A DNA stretch of 64,000 nt, taken from Macrolepiota albuminosa. Its lineage: Eukaryota; Basidiomycota; Agaricomycetes; Agaricales; Agaricaceae. Under the pieces are notes generated by a model, which had not been told where the DNA came from, made no database searches, and saw nothing but the letters and a program-made list of their open reading frames with translations. Both the position numbers and the translations under genes were made by a program. The stretch's first letter is position 1; each line of letters begins with the position of its first letter. This document shows positions 1-10,709 of the stretch, in pieces. The stretch is from the NCBI GenBank assembly GCA_027475525.1, contig JAMWFC010000049.1, positions 2,216,947 to 2,280,946 on the forward strand. The letters are read 5' to 3'.

Positions 1-4
1 TTTA

Positions 5-838
5 ATGGTGAGAGTGCTCACTATTGAGTTGCAAATGTATGTGCAGCGGAAGGCCACATGGCAATCGGGGGCCTCGACCCCCTGGAGCCACACGTCCAAG
101 GAATGCTTGGCACGGCGCAATCAAGACGTCGGAATTGAGCTAGTGGAGGCACTAGCATGGGCACAGGAAGTGCCCGAAGTAAGACCGGTGAGTACTTTCT
201 ATACTCCAGCAGGACAAGGGTGGCATGAGGAGCCCCCACACACGTGTAACCATGACCTTAGGACAGATATGTCAGGTCTGGATGGGCATGATAGTACCGT
301 GCTCAAGGTGGAGAGCGAGGCATCTGTGATGCCGCACGTGCCCATGGCGGAAACGCTGAGCAACAGAGTCATGTATCAACATATGTGCAATGGCAACCTC
401 AGGACTAAGGGACAGTCCCTTATCAACAATCAGGGCATTGTATTGGAGGGCACTAAGCCCATTGACGAGATGTGTCGTCTATTTGTCATGCAGGGTCAGG
501 AAAATCAAGCTTCTCCAGTCCCAGGGCGGCGCAATGATCATGATCAAGGAGACTTCCTCGATCAAGATGGCGCCACGAGGCATGATGCCCCTGGTAACGG
601 CTGGAATGACGGCCCTAGGTTGACTCCTTGAGACAAGGGCAATTATGCCCACAGTTGAGGAGGCTCAGGACGTCCTCCGCAGGGTGGACAAGGAAAGTCA
701 CTTCCCCAGGCCGCTGATTTGGTGACTAGATCCCCGGGTCAGCGGGAGGCCATCTGAATGCATTGTGAAGCCATGCACAATTGCCTGCATTGAGTAGTTG
801 ATGATGCCCTAGGTGTAACCTTACGGTTACCAGATGGG
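5..838 (+). pseudogene. Element A gag, N-terminal region, broken
   Basis: This open stretch and its continuation to base 838 match, in order and in spaced residues, the region 9888-10709 of element B. For example INNQGIVLEG...PIDEM here corresponds to IDNQGVVFEG...PVDEM in B. In-frame stops lie at 629-631, 659-661, 758-760 and 791-793. It leads in the same frame into the capsid part of gag. Nothing recognisable as an enzyme is present; it is the poorly conserved N-terminal segment of a retrotransposon structural protein, and its true start is outside the window. Confidence 0.65.
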
Positions 839-1740
839 GTGAAGCTGCGTAAAGCAGATAGTAGGCATATTTGCACCTATACAGGCACGTCCAAGTTCAG
901 CGACTTGGAGGATTGGGCAATGGATGTATGCACCCATCTTGCCATGTGCTTATATGGAGGCAACCGTATGGAACAAGAACAGATCTTTGTTCTTCCCGAG
1001 TTCTTGGCCAGAGAGGCCATGGGGTGGTTTCGACAGGCAGTACTGCACGTCAACCATGTCCAGTATGACTGGATGTTCAAAGGAGTCCTTACAGGACTGT
1101 ACAATCGATTCGTGCACCCCTCAACGCTCCAGGATGCGAGGCGGGATTTCCAGTCTGCCAAGTACACCGAGAAGTTGGGAGTGCAAGGGTTCTATGATAC
1201 CCTTAACGACCATGCCCAGAATATGGCAGTATACCCGGATGGGTATACAATGCTTGAAACATTCTTGGATGGCATTCCAGCAGACATGTGCCGCTATCTG
1301 ATATGTGAGGACGGACTGTCCTCAGAAGTCAACAATGTGAAAGAGTTTGTGGCATATGCCATCAGATATGAGCAGTCCCTGAAGACTGCTAACCACTATG
1401 AACATTGGAGTGGATACAAAGGGGGAACCAGGCGACTACCGCCTGCTGGGACACCCTCACGGAGTCAGCATGTGGAGACCTTCCTGGCCAAAAAGGCCAA
1501 TTTGGATCGTGACCACAATATGTGGTTTGTGGTATGCAGAACCCCTGCTGCAAACCGAGGGCGGAGCGGGCGCCAGACAGAGAACGTCCTAAACCAAGGC
1601 CGGACTTCAAGCTGGCCAACCCACCAGGTCAGACAGGGACTTGTTTTACATGTGGCCAACCAGGCCACTACGCTACCAACTGCCCCACAAGGCCGGGAGC
1701 CCCGAGGAAGGGGTATACACCCTGCACCCAACTTTGAGCT
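839..1740 (+). pseudogene. Element A gag: capsid-like domain and zinc knuckle
   Basis: This encodes the structural protein that packages element RNA. The first about 230 codons, in frame with base 839, give a capsid-like domain (SKFSDLEDWAMDVC, EQIFVLPEFLAREAM, TFLDGIPADM) that aligns without gaps to element B. The frame then shifts: from about base 1522 the coding sequence continues in another frame with a CCHC zinc knuckle, CFTCGQPGHYATNC, at about 1641-1682. The homologous region of B has no shift, so this is an indel in A rather than programmed frameshifting. Protease follows directly. Confidence 0.8.
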
Positions 1741-1776
1741 GCACATACTGCAGCCGCGAGTGGGAGTGACGGAGAC

Positions 1777-2514
1777 GTGTCTGCCAAGTCTGAGGCAGAG
1801 CACCCCGCAAACAACCAGGAGCCTCCAGAGGAGGAGGCATCGGGTGCCAAGCCCGAGAGTGTGGTTGTGGAGGGGGAGGAGTACGTCACAGTCGACGTAT
1901 ATGACGACATCTACGACAACAAGTACTACAGTCGCAACAGCGACTCCGAGTGCCTAGCGGCAATGACAGATTGGTCATCTACAAATGATCCTGAAAAGAA
2001 TAACGTGGTTCGGATGAAGAAGGTGACTCTTTGTTGTGCAGAGGGCACTTTGCAGCGCCCTACATTGAAACGGGCAGACAAGGAGTGCCTGGTCTCGTAT
2101 GTGAATATAGATGGCCATAAGGCATGGACCTTATGGGACTCTGGGAGTACTACGTCGGGCATAACGCCCCAGTTCGCCCATGTGTACAGAATATCCATGC
2201 AGGAGTTGGATACGCCATTGGCGTTACAGCTGGGCACCGTAGGGAGCTGAGCCATGGTGCAGTATGGGACAAATGTGACTGTCCAAACACTGGGCTCATG
2301 TAGCTGGGAATACATGGATGCAGCAAACTTCAATCGCTATGATATGATACTGGGAACGCCATTCATGCGGCGTAACAAAGTCATATTAGACTTTGACCAC
2401 TGTCAGGTACTAGTGAATGGGAAAGTGATCCCAGCCAAACGAGCTATAGCAGACGACACTGATAATCGTCTGCGACGTCATCGCACTACGGAGAAACGCA
2501 AGGACTCTCCATGA
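1777..2514 (+). pseudogene. Element A aspartic protease (retropepsin)
   Basis: An acidic linker is followed by a retropepsin-like domain with the catalytic motif WDSGSTTSGITPQF near 2134-2175 and the downstream RYDMILGTPFMRRNK motif typical of Ty3/Gypsy proteases. It would process the Gag-Pol polyprotein as a homodimer. A TGA at 2248-2250 interrupts it; B has CGC at that codon, so this is a decay mutation. The frame ends at TGA 2512-2514, a stop found at the equivalent place in B. Confidence 0.8.
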
Positions 2515-2517
2515 CTT
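2512..2517 (+). other. Stop codon TGA-CTT at the protease/pol boundary, shared with element B
   Basis: The protease frame ends TGA CTT, and the same frame continues open at once (GRRRVPAVEDVEEE). Element B has TGA CTA at the corresponding codon, followed by GRRRATVQEVEDE. No other stop codon I compared is shared by A and B. UGA followed by CU(A) is a known leaky termination context in fungi and animals, so this may be a readthrough site rather than damage. Confidence 0.45.
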
Positions 2518-2529
2518 GGCCGGCGCAGA

Positions 2530-5014
2530 GTGCCGGCCGTGGAGGATGTGGAGGAGGAAGTGCAGGCTATGCCTGGACTGAGCGCAGACCACAACATGGT
2601 AATGATGAGTGAGGAGGAGTATCAAGCCTCCAAGAGGAGCAATGAGCGAATAATCGCTCCTGAGATTCGAGGCGCAAGGCCTCTGGACAAACACCATCAA
2701 AAGGCGAGACAACAGGAGGACTCAGTGGATGTATGTCCACCTACGTCCTCACGAGTCAAGTTGGAAGACTTGAAAGACAGCATTCGAGAGGTGGAAGCCT
2801 CAGTAGAGGGGGACACATGGTCTCTATGGGAACAACCAGCTCCCCTACCGGAGTATGACTGGGCATACGACCCCCAAATGCCGCAAGAGTGGAACGAGCT
2901 GGTGGCAGCCACGTGTGCGCAAAATGCACACCAGAGATGGATGACCGTCAAACCAGCGTATCGCCAGCCAGCCTCGGACAAGGTTTCCGTAGCGTACTCA
3001 CTTGTACGTGAGGGGAAAAGCCTTGTGGCTTATAAGGCAGTGGCAGTGGGTTCTCCGCTAAGACTACATATATCCAATGACAGTCAATCGGGTGCTTGCA
3101 ATGCGTGAGCAATATGCACCACTGCCTCGGTCACCCTCAGAGATGGTGGAAGTACTTCCCCCGGTATGTATGAAGGGGAAGCAGAAGATGACAAGCCTTC
3201 GTGAGGAAGATATACCTTGGTTGCGTCATCAATGGCAAGAAGAATTTGCCGACATGGTCAATGGGACCAAGGAGGAGCTCCCGCCATGGCGGAAGGTGAA
3301 CTATGAGATCAATCTCATAGACGAGAGCAAGCAATATAAGTACCACTTGCCGTGCTGCCCACGCGCACTCCAGGAGCAACTACGCGATAAAGCTAATTGC
3401 TATTTGAATGCTCAATGGTGGTTCCCATGCACCACTGCTCAAGCTGCACCATTATTGTGCATCCCAAAGAAGGATGGATCCCTTCAAACAGCTCTTGATG
3501 CGTGTCAGCGCAATGACAACACTATAAAGGATGTAACTCCTTTACCAGATCAGGAGGTGATCTGGGAAGATGTGGCTCAGGCGAAGTATCACTTGAAGAT
3601 TGACCTTACTGACGCTTACGAGCAGGTGCGCATTCACACCAAAGACGTACCCAAGACCGTATTTGCATCGATCATGGGCACGTTCACAAGCAACATAATG
3701 CAGATTGGAGACTGTAATGCTCCTGCAACCTTCCAGAGGCTAATGACCTCTATTTTTCGAGACGTGATAGGACAATTTATGCATGTCTACTTAGATGATA
3801 TATTCATCTACTCGGATTCTATGGAGGAGCATGAGCAGCACCTCAGAGTCGTATTCAAACGACTATGCAAGTACAAGTTGTACTTGAAGTGGAAGAAATG
3901 TGAGCTTTACGCTCAGAGTATAGACTGCCTAGGGCATGTCATAGATGAGCGGGGTATCCACCCCAATCAGGACAAGCTTGATTGCATTCGGGAGTGGCGC
4001 ATGCCCCAAAACTACAATGACATCCAACGATTTGTTGGCCTTGTCAACTACATATCGAGCTTCTTGCCCGATGTCACGGCCTATACTGGGCCACTTATGG
4101 CCATGACGCAGAACGGGTCACCATTCAATTGGAGGCCATTGCACCAGCGGTGCTTTGAGATGGTCAAACGGATCTGTACGAAGACTCCAGTGATTCAACC
4201 AATCGACCCTAGACAGGACAAGCCGATATGGCTCATTTGCGACGCATCCAAGACAGGCGTCAGAGCCATGTATGGTCAGGGAAGTAGCTGGCAGACTTGC
4301 CGCCCAGCAGGGTTCATGTCGAAGAAGTTCACAATGGCCCAGCAAAACTATGCGGTGCACAAGCTGGAGACTCTTGCCATACTCAAGGCCCTCCTCAAGT
4401 GGGAGGATAAGCTGATGGGATACCCCATCCACATCATAACAGACCACAAGGCACTTGAGTTCTTCAAAACTCAGGTGAACTTGTTGCCGCGTCAGCGATG
4501 TTGGATAGACTACATGTTGAGATACCAGTTTGACATCACCTATGTTAAAGGTGAACTCAACAAAGTAGCAGACTGCTTGTTGCGCTACTTTGAGAGTGAT
4601 GTAGTTGGGGAGGCTCATGAGCCTCATGAGTATGTGCAGGCAGACTGCCGCATAGACCCAGATGGAGAGGATTTACCTCTCCACCGATACCAGAAGCTCA
4701 GAGAGCATGTCCTGGAAGTACGCGCTATGCATGACGATGAATGGAGGCGAAGCACTCGCCTCAGGGAGCAGTGTGAAGAGCGGGACGTAGCCGCCCAGTT
4801 GCTCAAGGAGCATGAAGTTGTGGACCCAGCGTCACTGGGGGAGCACGCATGCCCCAATATACCCGTTACGCTGGTGGAGATGCTCGAAGGTGAATTGCCT
4901 TCATCCCAGCCCCTGAGCCTGGTCAGCGACGGCTTCCAGAGGGAAGTGGTGCAGGACTATGGCAATGACTCTCTCTTTGCCGAGATCATCGCCAATCCTG
5001 ACAACCATCCTTAG
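2530..5014 (+). pseudogene. Element A reverse transcriptase and RNase H
   Basis: After an acidic linker (2530-3076, which shifts frame near 3075) the frame from 3077 is open for 645 codons. RT motifs are visible in order: LLCIPKKDGSLQTALDACQRN, KIDLTDAYEQVRI, IGDCNAPATFQRLM and the catalytic YLDDIFIYSD at about 3789-3818. RNase H follows, with LICDASKTGVRAMYG, KLETLAILKALLKWEDKL and ITDHKALEFF carrying the acidic residues. The GDCNAPATF version of the motif before the active site is shared with B and H. The frame ends at TAG 5012-5014, where B reads on, so the stop is a mutation. Confidence 0.9.
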
Positions 5015-6349
5015 TTCAGGCATGAGCCTGGTGGACTGATCACGATGGAGAACCGTCAAGGGATGGCAGTGGTCTGCCTCCCCTGTACATGAACCATTGT
5101 TACGCGGGTCTTGGATCAGGCCCATGCACTGGTGGGGCACTTTGGTGCTGCCAGGACGTTGGGCTACATCTGAAGATGGTATTGGTGGCTGTGTATGGCC
5201 CAAGAAGTGACTAAGTTCTGTGCCTCATGTGCAGCGTGTCAGAGGGCAAAGTTGCCCCCTGGACCCCCTCCTGGGAAGCTACACCAGCTACCCATGCCGG
5301 TGAAACCTTGGGATTCCATTGGAATGGACCTTGTAGGTCCCTTTCCCGAGTCCAGAGGGTTTGATTACCTCTGGGTGGTAATATGCCGCATGACAAGCAT
5401 GGTGCACCTCATACCGGTGTGAACTACAATGACGGCTAAGGAGCTGTCATGGATCTACCTTAGAGAGATCATTAGGCTGCATGGGCTGCCTAGTACCATT
5501 GTGAGCAATTGTGACTCAAAATTCACGTCTCAATGGTGGAGGGAACTCCACAAACTGTTGGGAGCACAACTCCTCATGTCGACGTCCTTCCATCCTCAAA
5601 CGGATGGGCAAACAGAGCGGGCTAACCGCAGTATAGGCCAGATTCTGAGGGCAGTTGTTCGCCCTGACCAACGGGACTGGGTGGACTGGTGTCCACTCAC
5701 TGAGTTTGCGATTAACGCGAGTATCTCAGATACAACAGGGTATGCGCCCTTTGAGCTCAACGGAGGGTACTTGCCCTCCATGCTGCACAAAATTTGTGCT
5801 GATATGGTGGCCCACCAAGGAGTTGTCAAGTTCGTCAGGCAGGTGCTGGAGAACATTGTGGCGGCACATGATGCCATCATAGAGATGCGAGTCTTTCAGG
5901 TGAAAAATGCCAATCACCGTAGGTGAGCAGAACTGCCAATAGCAGTAGGAGCATTGGTTTACCTGTCAACACGTAACCTGAGACTCCCAAAGGGTCAGGT
6001 GAGTAAACTCTGCCCAAAATGGGTAGGCCCATACCGCATTCTGGACGCAGAGTCAAGTACCTCCAACTATGTGTTGGAGCGGCCTCTGGCATTGCAGGAA
6101 CAATGCATCATTCCAAAGTTTCATGTGTTGCTGTTGCAACCATATAGTGCGTCCGACAATGCACTATTCCCTAACAGGGCAACCCCGGGCCCCTATGATT
6201 TTGGGGCTCGAGACGATGACAAATGGTTTGTTGAGTGCATCATTGGGCACCGGTGGACTGAGCATAATACGCTCGAGTTTGAGGTACTGGTCCCTCGGGG
6301 ACACAACATGGGAGCCATACTCCCATTGCTTCAAGCTGGCGGCACTTGA
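5015..6349 (+). pseudogene. Element A integrase and chromodomain, broken by stops
   Basis: In the same frame as RT, this encodes the integrase that inserts element cDNA. It has the zinc-binding end (HFGAARTLGYI...FCASCAACQRAK), the DDE core (GMDLVGPF, then NCDSKF where the second Asp is D, then DGQTERANRSIGQ with the Glu) and, near 6190-6330, a chromodomain-like tail (FVECIIGHRWTE..LEFEVLV). Stops lie at 5090-5092, 5171-5173, 5420-5422 and 5924-5926. At 5420 element B has AGA. The chromodomain places the element with chromoviruses, which often target heterochromatin. Confidence 0.85.
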
Positions 6350-6516
6350 CCGTTATTTGGAGTTGAAGGGCGTTAAGCACCCACATCAATTAAGTAAGTG
6401 TGCCAGCACTTAATTTAATTGGCAGTGCCGATTGCGGCTTGGCTGAGTTGGTCAGCAGCTGTGGCTGAAACACGTCTTAAAAGGCAAAATTTCTTTTTCG
6501 CTTTCTTTCCTTAACC

Positions 6517-8826
6517 ATGGACAGTATGCCCATGGACCAGAGTGAGCAGCGACAGCAGCAGCAGTTTGAGTTTGCGCCGTCGGTTTTACCATTGGCTGAA
6601 GGGGGGGGGGGCAGATGGCTCCCCCGCTAACCCAAAATGCGCCCCAGTGGGGACAATCGCAACAGGCTGTGGGCTTCTCACAGCAGCAGCAACAACCAGC
6701 AGTGGGCTACCCACTGCAGCAGCCGGTGATCAGTGGCTATCCGCCACACCAACTCATGCAGGGTAACTTCATGCCCCAGAACGCACCTGTGGGCGGCTAT
6801 CAGCCCCAACAACCAGCAGTGGGCGCTTATGCGCCACATCACGCAGAGGGCCAATCTCAGCAACAAGCCTACGGGGGGCTAGTCAGCCCCCAAGCAGCGC
6901 CAGGATGGGGGCAGTTTGTCTCTGCTATGGCAAGAGGGGCTATGGGTGCACATCCTTTGCTCCAGTCTACGCCTTGGCGCACTACCCTGGCATGGGTGAC
7001 GTGCCCGTAATGATGCCGTACCCCCCGGCTTGGATGGGGGCGTGGGGCGCAATGCCCCAGTACAATGCCTTGTATGAGGCAAAAGCCAAGGGAGGCAGGT
7101 CGGCTTCCCTGTCGACCACAGTACCAGTCGACAATCTAGAGGGACGCCAAGCACCTCTTGAGCAGGCCACCACGGCCATTGAGAGTACAGAAACTCTCAA
7201 TACAGAACAAAGTGTTAGTTCATTGGCTGATGCGCCGACGGAGAGCCTGGCCAAGCTCTCCTTGCTACAGCGGCTGGAGATGCCGCACCAATCCGAGCCC
7301 AGCTCGGAAGAAGAGTTGCGTCCTTGACGTGACAAAGGAAAAGCACGGGCTGTCGAGCCCAGTCTCAACCAGAACTTAGTCCTGGCTACCCTTCTCCAAT
7401 GCCTGGGAGACCATGGGTACAATGTACCCGCAGAGTTATCGTACCTCCACAATGCGGAGGTAGTCGTCCTCATCAGCTGGATGATGGATGACATGGATCA
7501 TATGCGGGCCCAGCGCAAAACTGATCTTCTTGCCATATCGGCCGCTTGCAAGCGGCAGACTACACCCCCGAGTCGGGACACCGACTCCAGCAAAAGGGCA
7601 CGTCAGCAAGGAGTGGAGGACGTGCCCTCCCGCTTGATTCAGTCGAGCGTTGTTGCCCCCAGCTGGGAGGCCAGACTAGGACGAGACATCCTTCCCTATG
7701 AAGATGTCCCTGCTCCAGCCGCCCCCTGGCTTATCCAGTGCCTCGCCAGTGGCATGTCTGAGGTCGCATCTTCGCAACCATTATCCATGGTTTCCACCAT
7801 GCACTCTGGGGAGCAGAGTTCCAGGGGCGTGAGCACACGCCCCACTGAGGCTAAGGCCTCACAACCCCAAAAGGATCGTCGGGGTAAGCAGCCGGAAGGG
7901 CACGCATACATCAACGTGCACTTCCCTGAGGATGCCCCGAAAGAGGCCCCAGGGGCTAACATCCCCTTCTTACCTGCACGACTGGTAGATGGCCCGCCAG
8001 CCCAATTCCCATGGTGTGTGTGGGCAATGGACCCACAGCCTGATACGTTGGTGCCAGAGAGGCTGCCATCCCCGCCCTCCGATAACAATTGGTATGAGGA
8101 GCCTGAAGAGGCTCGCATGGAATCTCCTGTGCTGCATGAGATGGCAGCACAACGTATGGTGCGCAAACGGCACAACAGCAATCGATGGGCCAAGATGGAC
8201 CATTGGGCGCAGGATAGCGCCAAATGAGGAGCTGCCCTCCTCGAGGACAAAACCGGGCGCATCTCTGATGCGCTTGGTGTGGTGATCTACCGTGATCACA
8301 CTATCACACTATTGAGGTCCCTCGAGGCCGATAAAGAGGGCAACACCGCGTCGATGCCCCACAACAGTAAGGTGTACCAAGTGGCACCTTGCGGGTTTCT
8401 CCGCAGTCCTCAAGAAGTCTGCAGGCTTCATTCACTGGTGAACAACCAGTTTATGCCGATTTGTCAGTGTCAGTTGGGCTATCTATTGCTCAACAAATTC
8501 AAGCGGGTGGCACTAAACTGCCACCCTACTGCCCGAGACAGAGCCATGTCTCACTTACTCAACAAGGTCCTGTATAGGACCATCGCAGTACCCTTCGCAA
8601 GTCCAGAGGAGCGGGAGAACATCCCACAAATGATTGTGCCACCGCGGATCTATCGCTGCAAAGAGGGAGGGAGAATTGCCTTCATCGGCCTTACTCCCCC
8701 TGACCCAAAGCAACTGTTTGCTTTGGACTACCTGGGCTCATATGCCCTCCTCTACGGACGTCCTGGGACATCCAATGTATGGACCGGTCTGGCCATGGAC
8801 CGTGCCATGCGCATTCATTGGCGCAG
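6517..8826 (+). pseudogene. Element A extra post-pol protein, 5' part (cut by element B)
   Basis: A reading frame starts at ATG 6517, 167 bp after the integrase stop. The N-terminus is Gln-rich (QQQQ runs, repeated PAVGY). The frame slips in an 11-G run at 6601-6611 and again near 6965, then runs in one frame from 6968 to 8826 with TGA at 7325-7327 and 8225-8227. It aligns to the post-pol frame of B: LATLLQCL, SAACKR and GFLRSPQEVCRLHS here match VADVLLGRL, KHASKR and GLPCTPLELDQLYK there. At 8826 it is cut by B inside HWRS and resumes at 34176. I do not recognise a known domain. There is no signal peptide or conserved membrane segment. Confidence 0.65.
8822..8826. repeat. Target-site duplication CGCAG, left copy (element B)
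   Basis: CGCAG directly precedes the TGTAAC start of the left LTR of B. The same five bases follow the right LTR at 34171-34175. Removing B and one copy restores the coding frame HWR-SLFGF across the junction. Confidence 0.95.
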
Positions 8827-8999
8827 TGTAACGGAGTCATCCGTGTTATTAGCGTCAACGATGCTATAATCATTTAGTAGAGTATTACATAACACAACAT
8901 CTTGTTTTCACTCTATGTACTAGTCAAATCCAATACTGCGGTCTGATTTAGCACTGTGTGATACACACAAGATAGTTCTAACTCGTAACTCAGGTTACA
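8827..8999 (+). repeat. Element B left (5') LTR
   Basis: 173 bp, beginning TGTAACGGAGTC and ending CTCAGGTTACA. It is the pair of 33998-34170. The internal sequence begins with a T run rather than a tRNA-complementary TGG. Confidence 0.95.
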
Positions 9000-9110
9000 T
9001 TTTTTTAAATCTTCTGCTATCGGCTTTAGACTCTAGGCTTGTTACCGACTAGGCAACTCTCATCAAAACCTCTCAATTCTCTGTTGGCATCATGTTGAAA
9101 ACGTGCTTCC

Positions 9111-10709
9111 ATGACTGGCTCTCTTGATCCGGATCCTCCATTCCCAGCGGCAGACACAGGTGACCTACCTGTGCTTCAAGCTGTGAAGACACAATCGGCA
9201 TCAGCATACCAACCTCCACCAAAGCAGGATGAAAAGACCCCTCGCAATGTCAGCGTGAGCTTTGGAATGCCTGGTGGGCTATCCGTATCACGGATGATGT
9301 CCATTGTACGACCTGGTGGTAAACCAGGAGAGAGATCCACGGTCTCAGGAGTGTCGCTGCCAGCGAGCCAAATGCCTTCATTGATGTACCCAGTATTGCC
9401 CGAGAGCTCTTCAGCTCCCTCTGAGGGTCAACCGGACATTACCCAGTACTCGGAAATGGTACAAGGTAGCGTGTTTGTGCATAGTACACCATTCCGGACT
9501 GGACCTACAGAACGGCATTTGGAATATGTGGCCAATGCTGCCACTGAACCGGGACCGTCGTCGTTGACGACATAAGGACAGAAGCAAGGACCAGCAATAG
9601 TGGTCAGTAGGGAGGACAACAATGTCGTAAGGTTGGAAAAGGCATCAACAGCACCTGGAATTTCAGAGTTGCACAGAAGAACTGGCAAACAGCCGCAGGT
9701 GAGGCATGACGGCCTCAGGAGAGTTATGGACTTAGAATCCCAGCTGGAATCCTCAGACGATGAGGAAAGCAAAAGGTCGCATTCGACCTTGTCTATCCAG
9801 TTACAGCTGATGTTGGACCAATACCCGTTGGTCATGAAGGAATCGACGTGAAAGCGTCTGCAGCTTTATGTAGTAAAGCACTTACAGTTGCTGGTGGCTA
9901 GGAGCCACGATGTACCCCGTGCAGATTCGAATGAATATATCAAATTGTTTGTGTGCATCTTTGAACTCAAAGTAGTGGAATACCTTAAGCGCAAAGCGGC
10001 ACGAGGGTCAGCAGTCTCAATGGCTACTCCAGCCGACTTGGTAGAATGTGAGATGAGTGTGCGCCAACGAGCGCCATTAATCACGGACGCGATGGAATTG
10101 CTCAATGCGCCTCGTCAGGCTAATGAGTCTCAGCAAGACTACGTGTGGCGTCAGAATGCTGCAAACCGTCAACGCATTGTTAGCAGAGTGCCTCAGCAGG
10201 CATTGTCTGAGGTAGAGACTGTGACGACGACTCTGGCCAAGCCAGAGGCAATACTTGCAGTGCAGGAGGTTAAGACACCTCGAAAGCAAGTTACTATCAA
10301 GGAAGAGGTGGACGAAGTCCACATTCTGGGTGAACGAACATGACCACAACGCATAGTGCGACGCGTCCACCTAGTGGACAACTGGAATGAACACGTCAAT
10401 TACCAGAGAATACGCAACCAGGACTTGCGCGATCATGGTGAGTTATTAATTGACAACCAGGGGGTAGTCTTTGAAGGGCGTGAGGGTGTAATGCCTGTTG
10501 ATGAGATGCGGCGACAATTTACGGCTTGAACTGCTAAACTGGACAGAAATCCAGGTGGTAGTGATAATAGTAGTGACCACTACGAGCAGAGAGAGCCAAC
10601 TCGTTGCAATAACAATGGTGGAGGTTGTGATCGCAAAAATAACGATCGAGATGATAATAATCATCGGGATAGTGGCAGGCAGGCTGGTGGATTACCAGCA
10701 GAGCAACAA
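9111..10709 (+). pseudogene. Element B gag, N-terminal region, broken by four stops
   Basis: ATG 9111 is the first start after the LTR. The same frame continues through gag, protease and pol. Stops at 9573, 9849, 10341 and 10527 interrupt it. The part from 9888 on matches element A bases 5-630, showing that this is real coding sequence and not untranslated leader. The composition is Ser/Pro-rich and then Asn/Asp-rich (DRDDNNHRDSG near 10640), as in flexible gag N-termini. I recognise no domain. Confidence 0.65.

Noticed and set aside
7325..8227. TGA codons in the extra frames as further readthrough sites
   Set aside because: None is shared between A and B and their contexts vary (CGT, GGA, ACA, CAC); they look like CGA decay.
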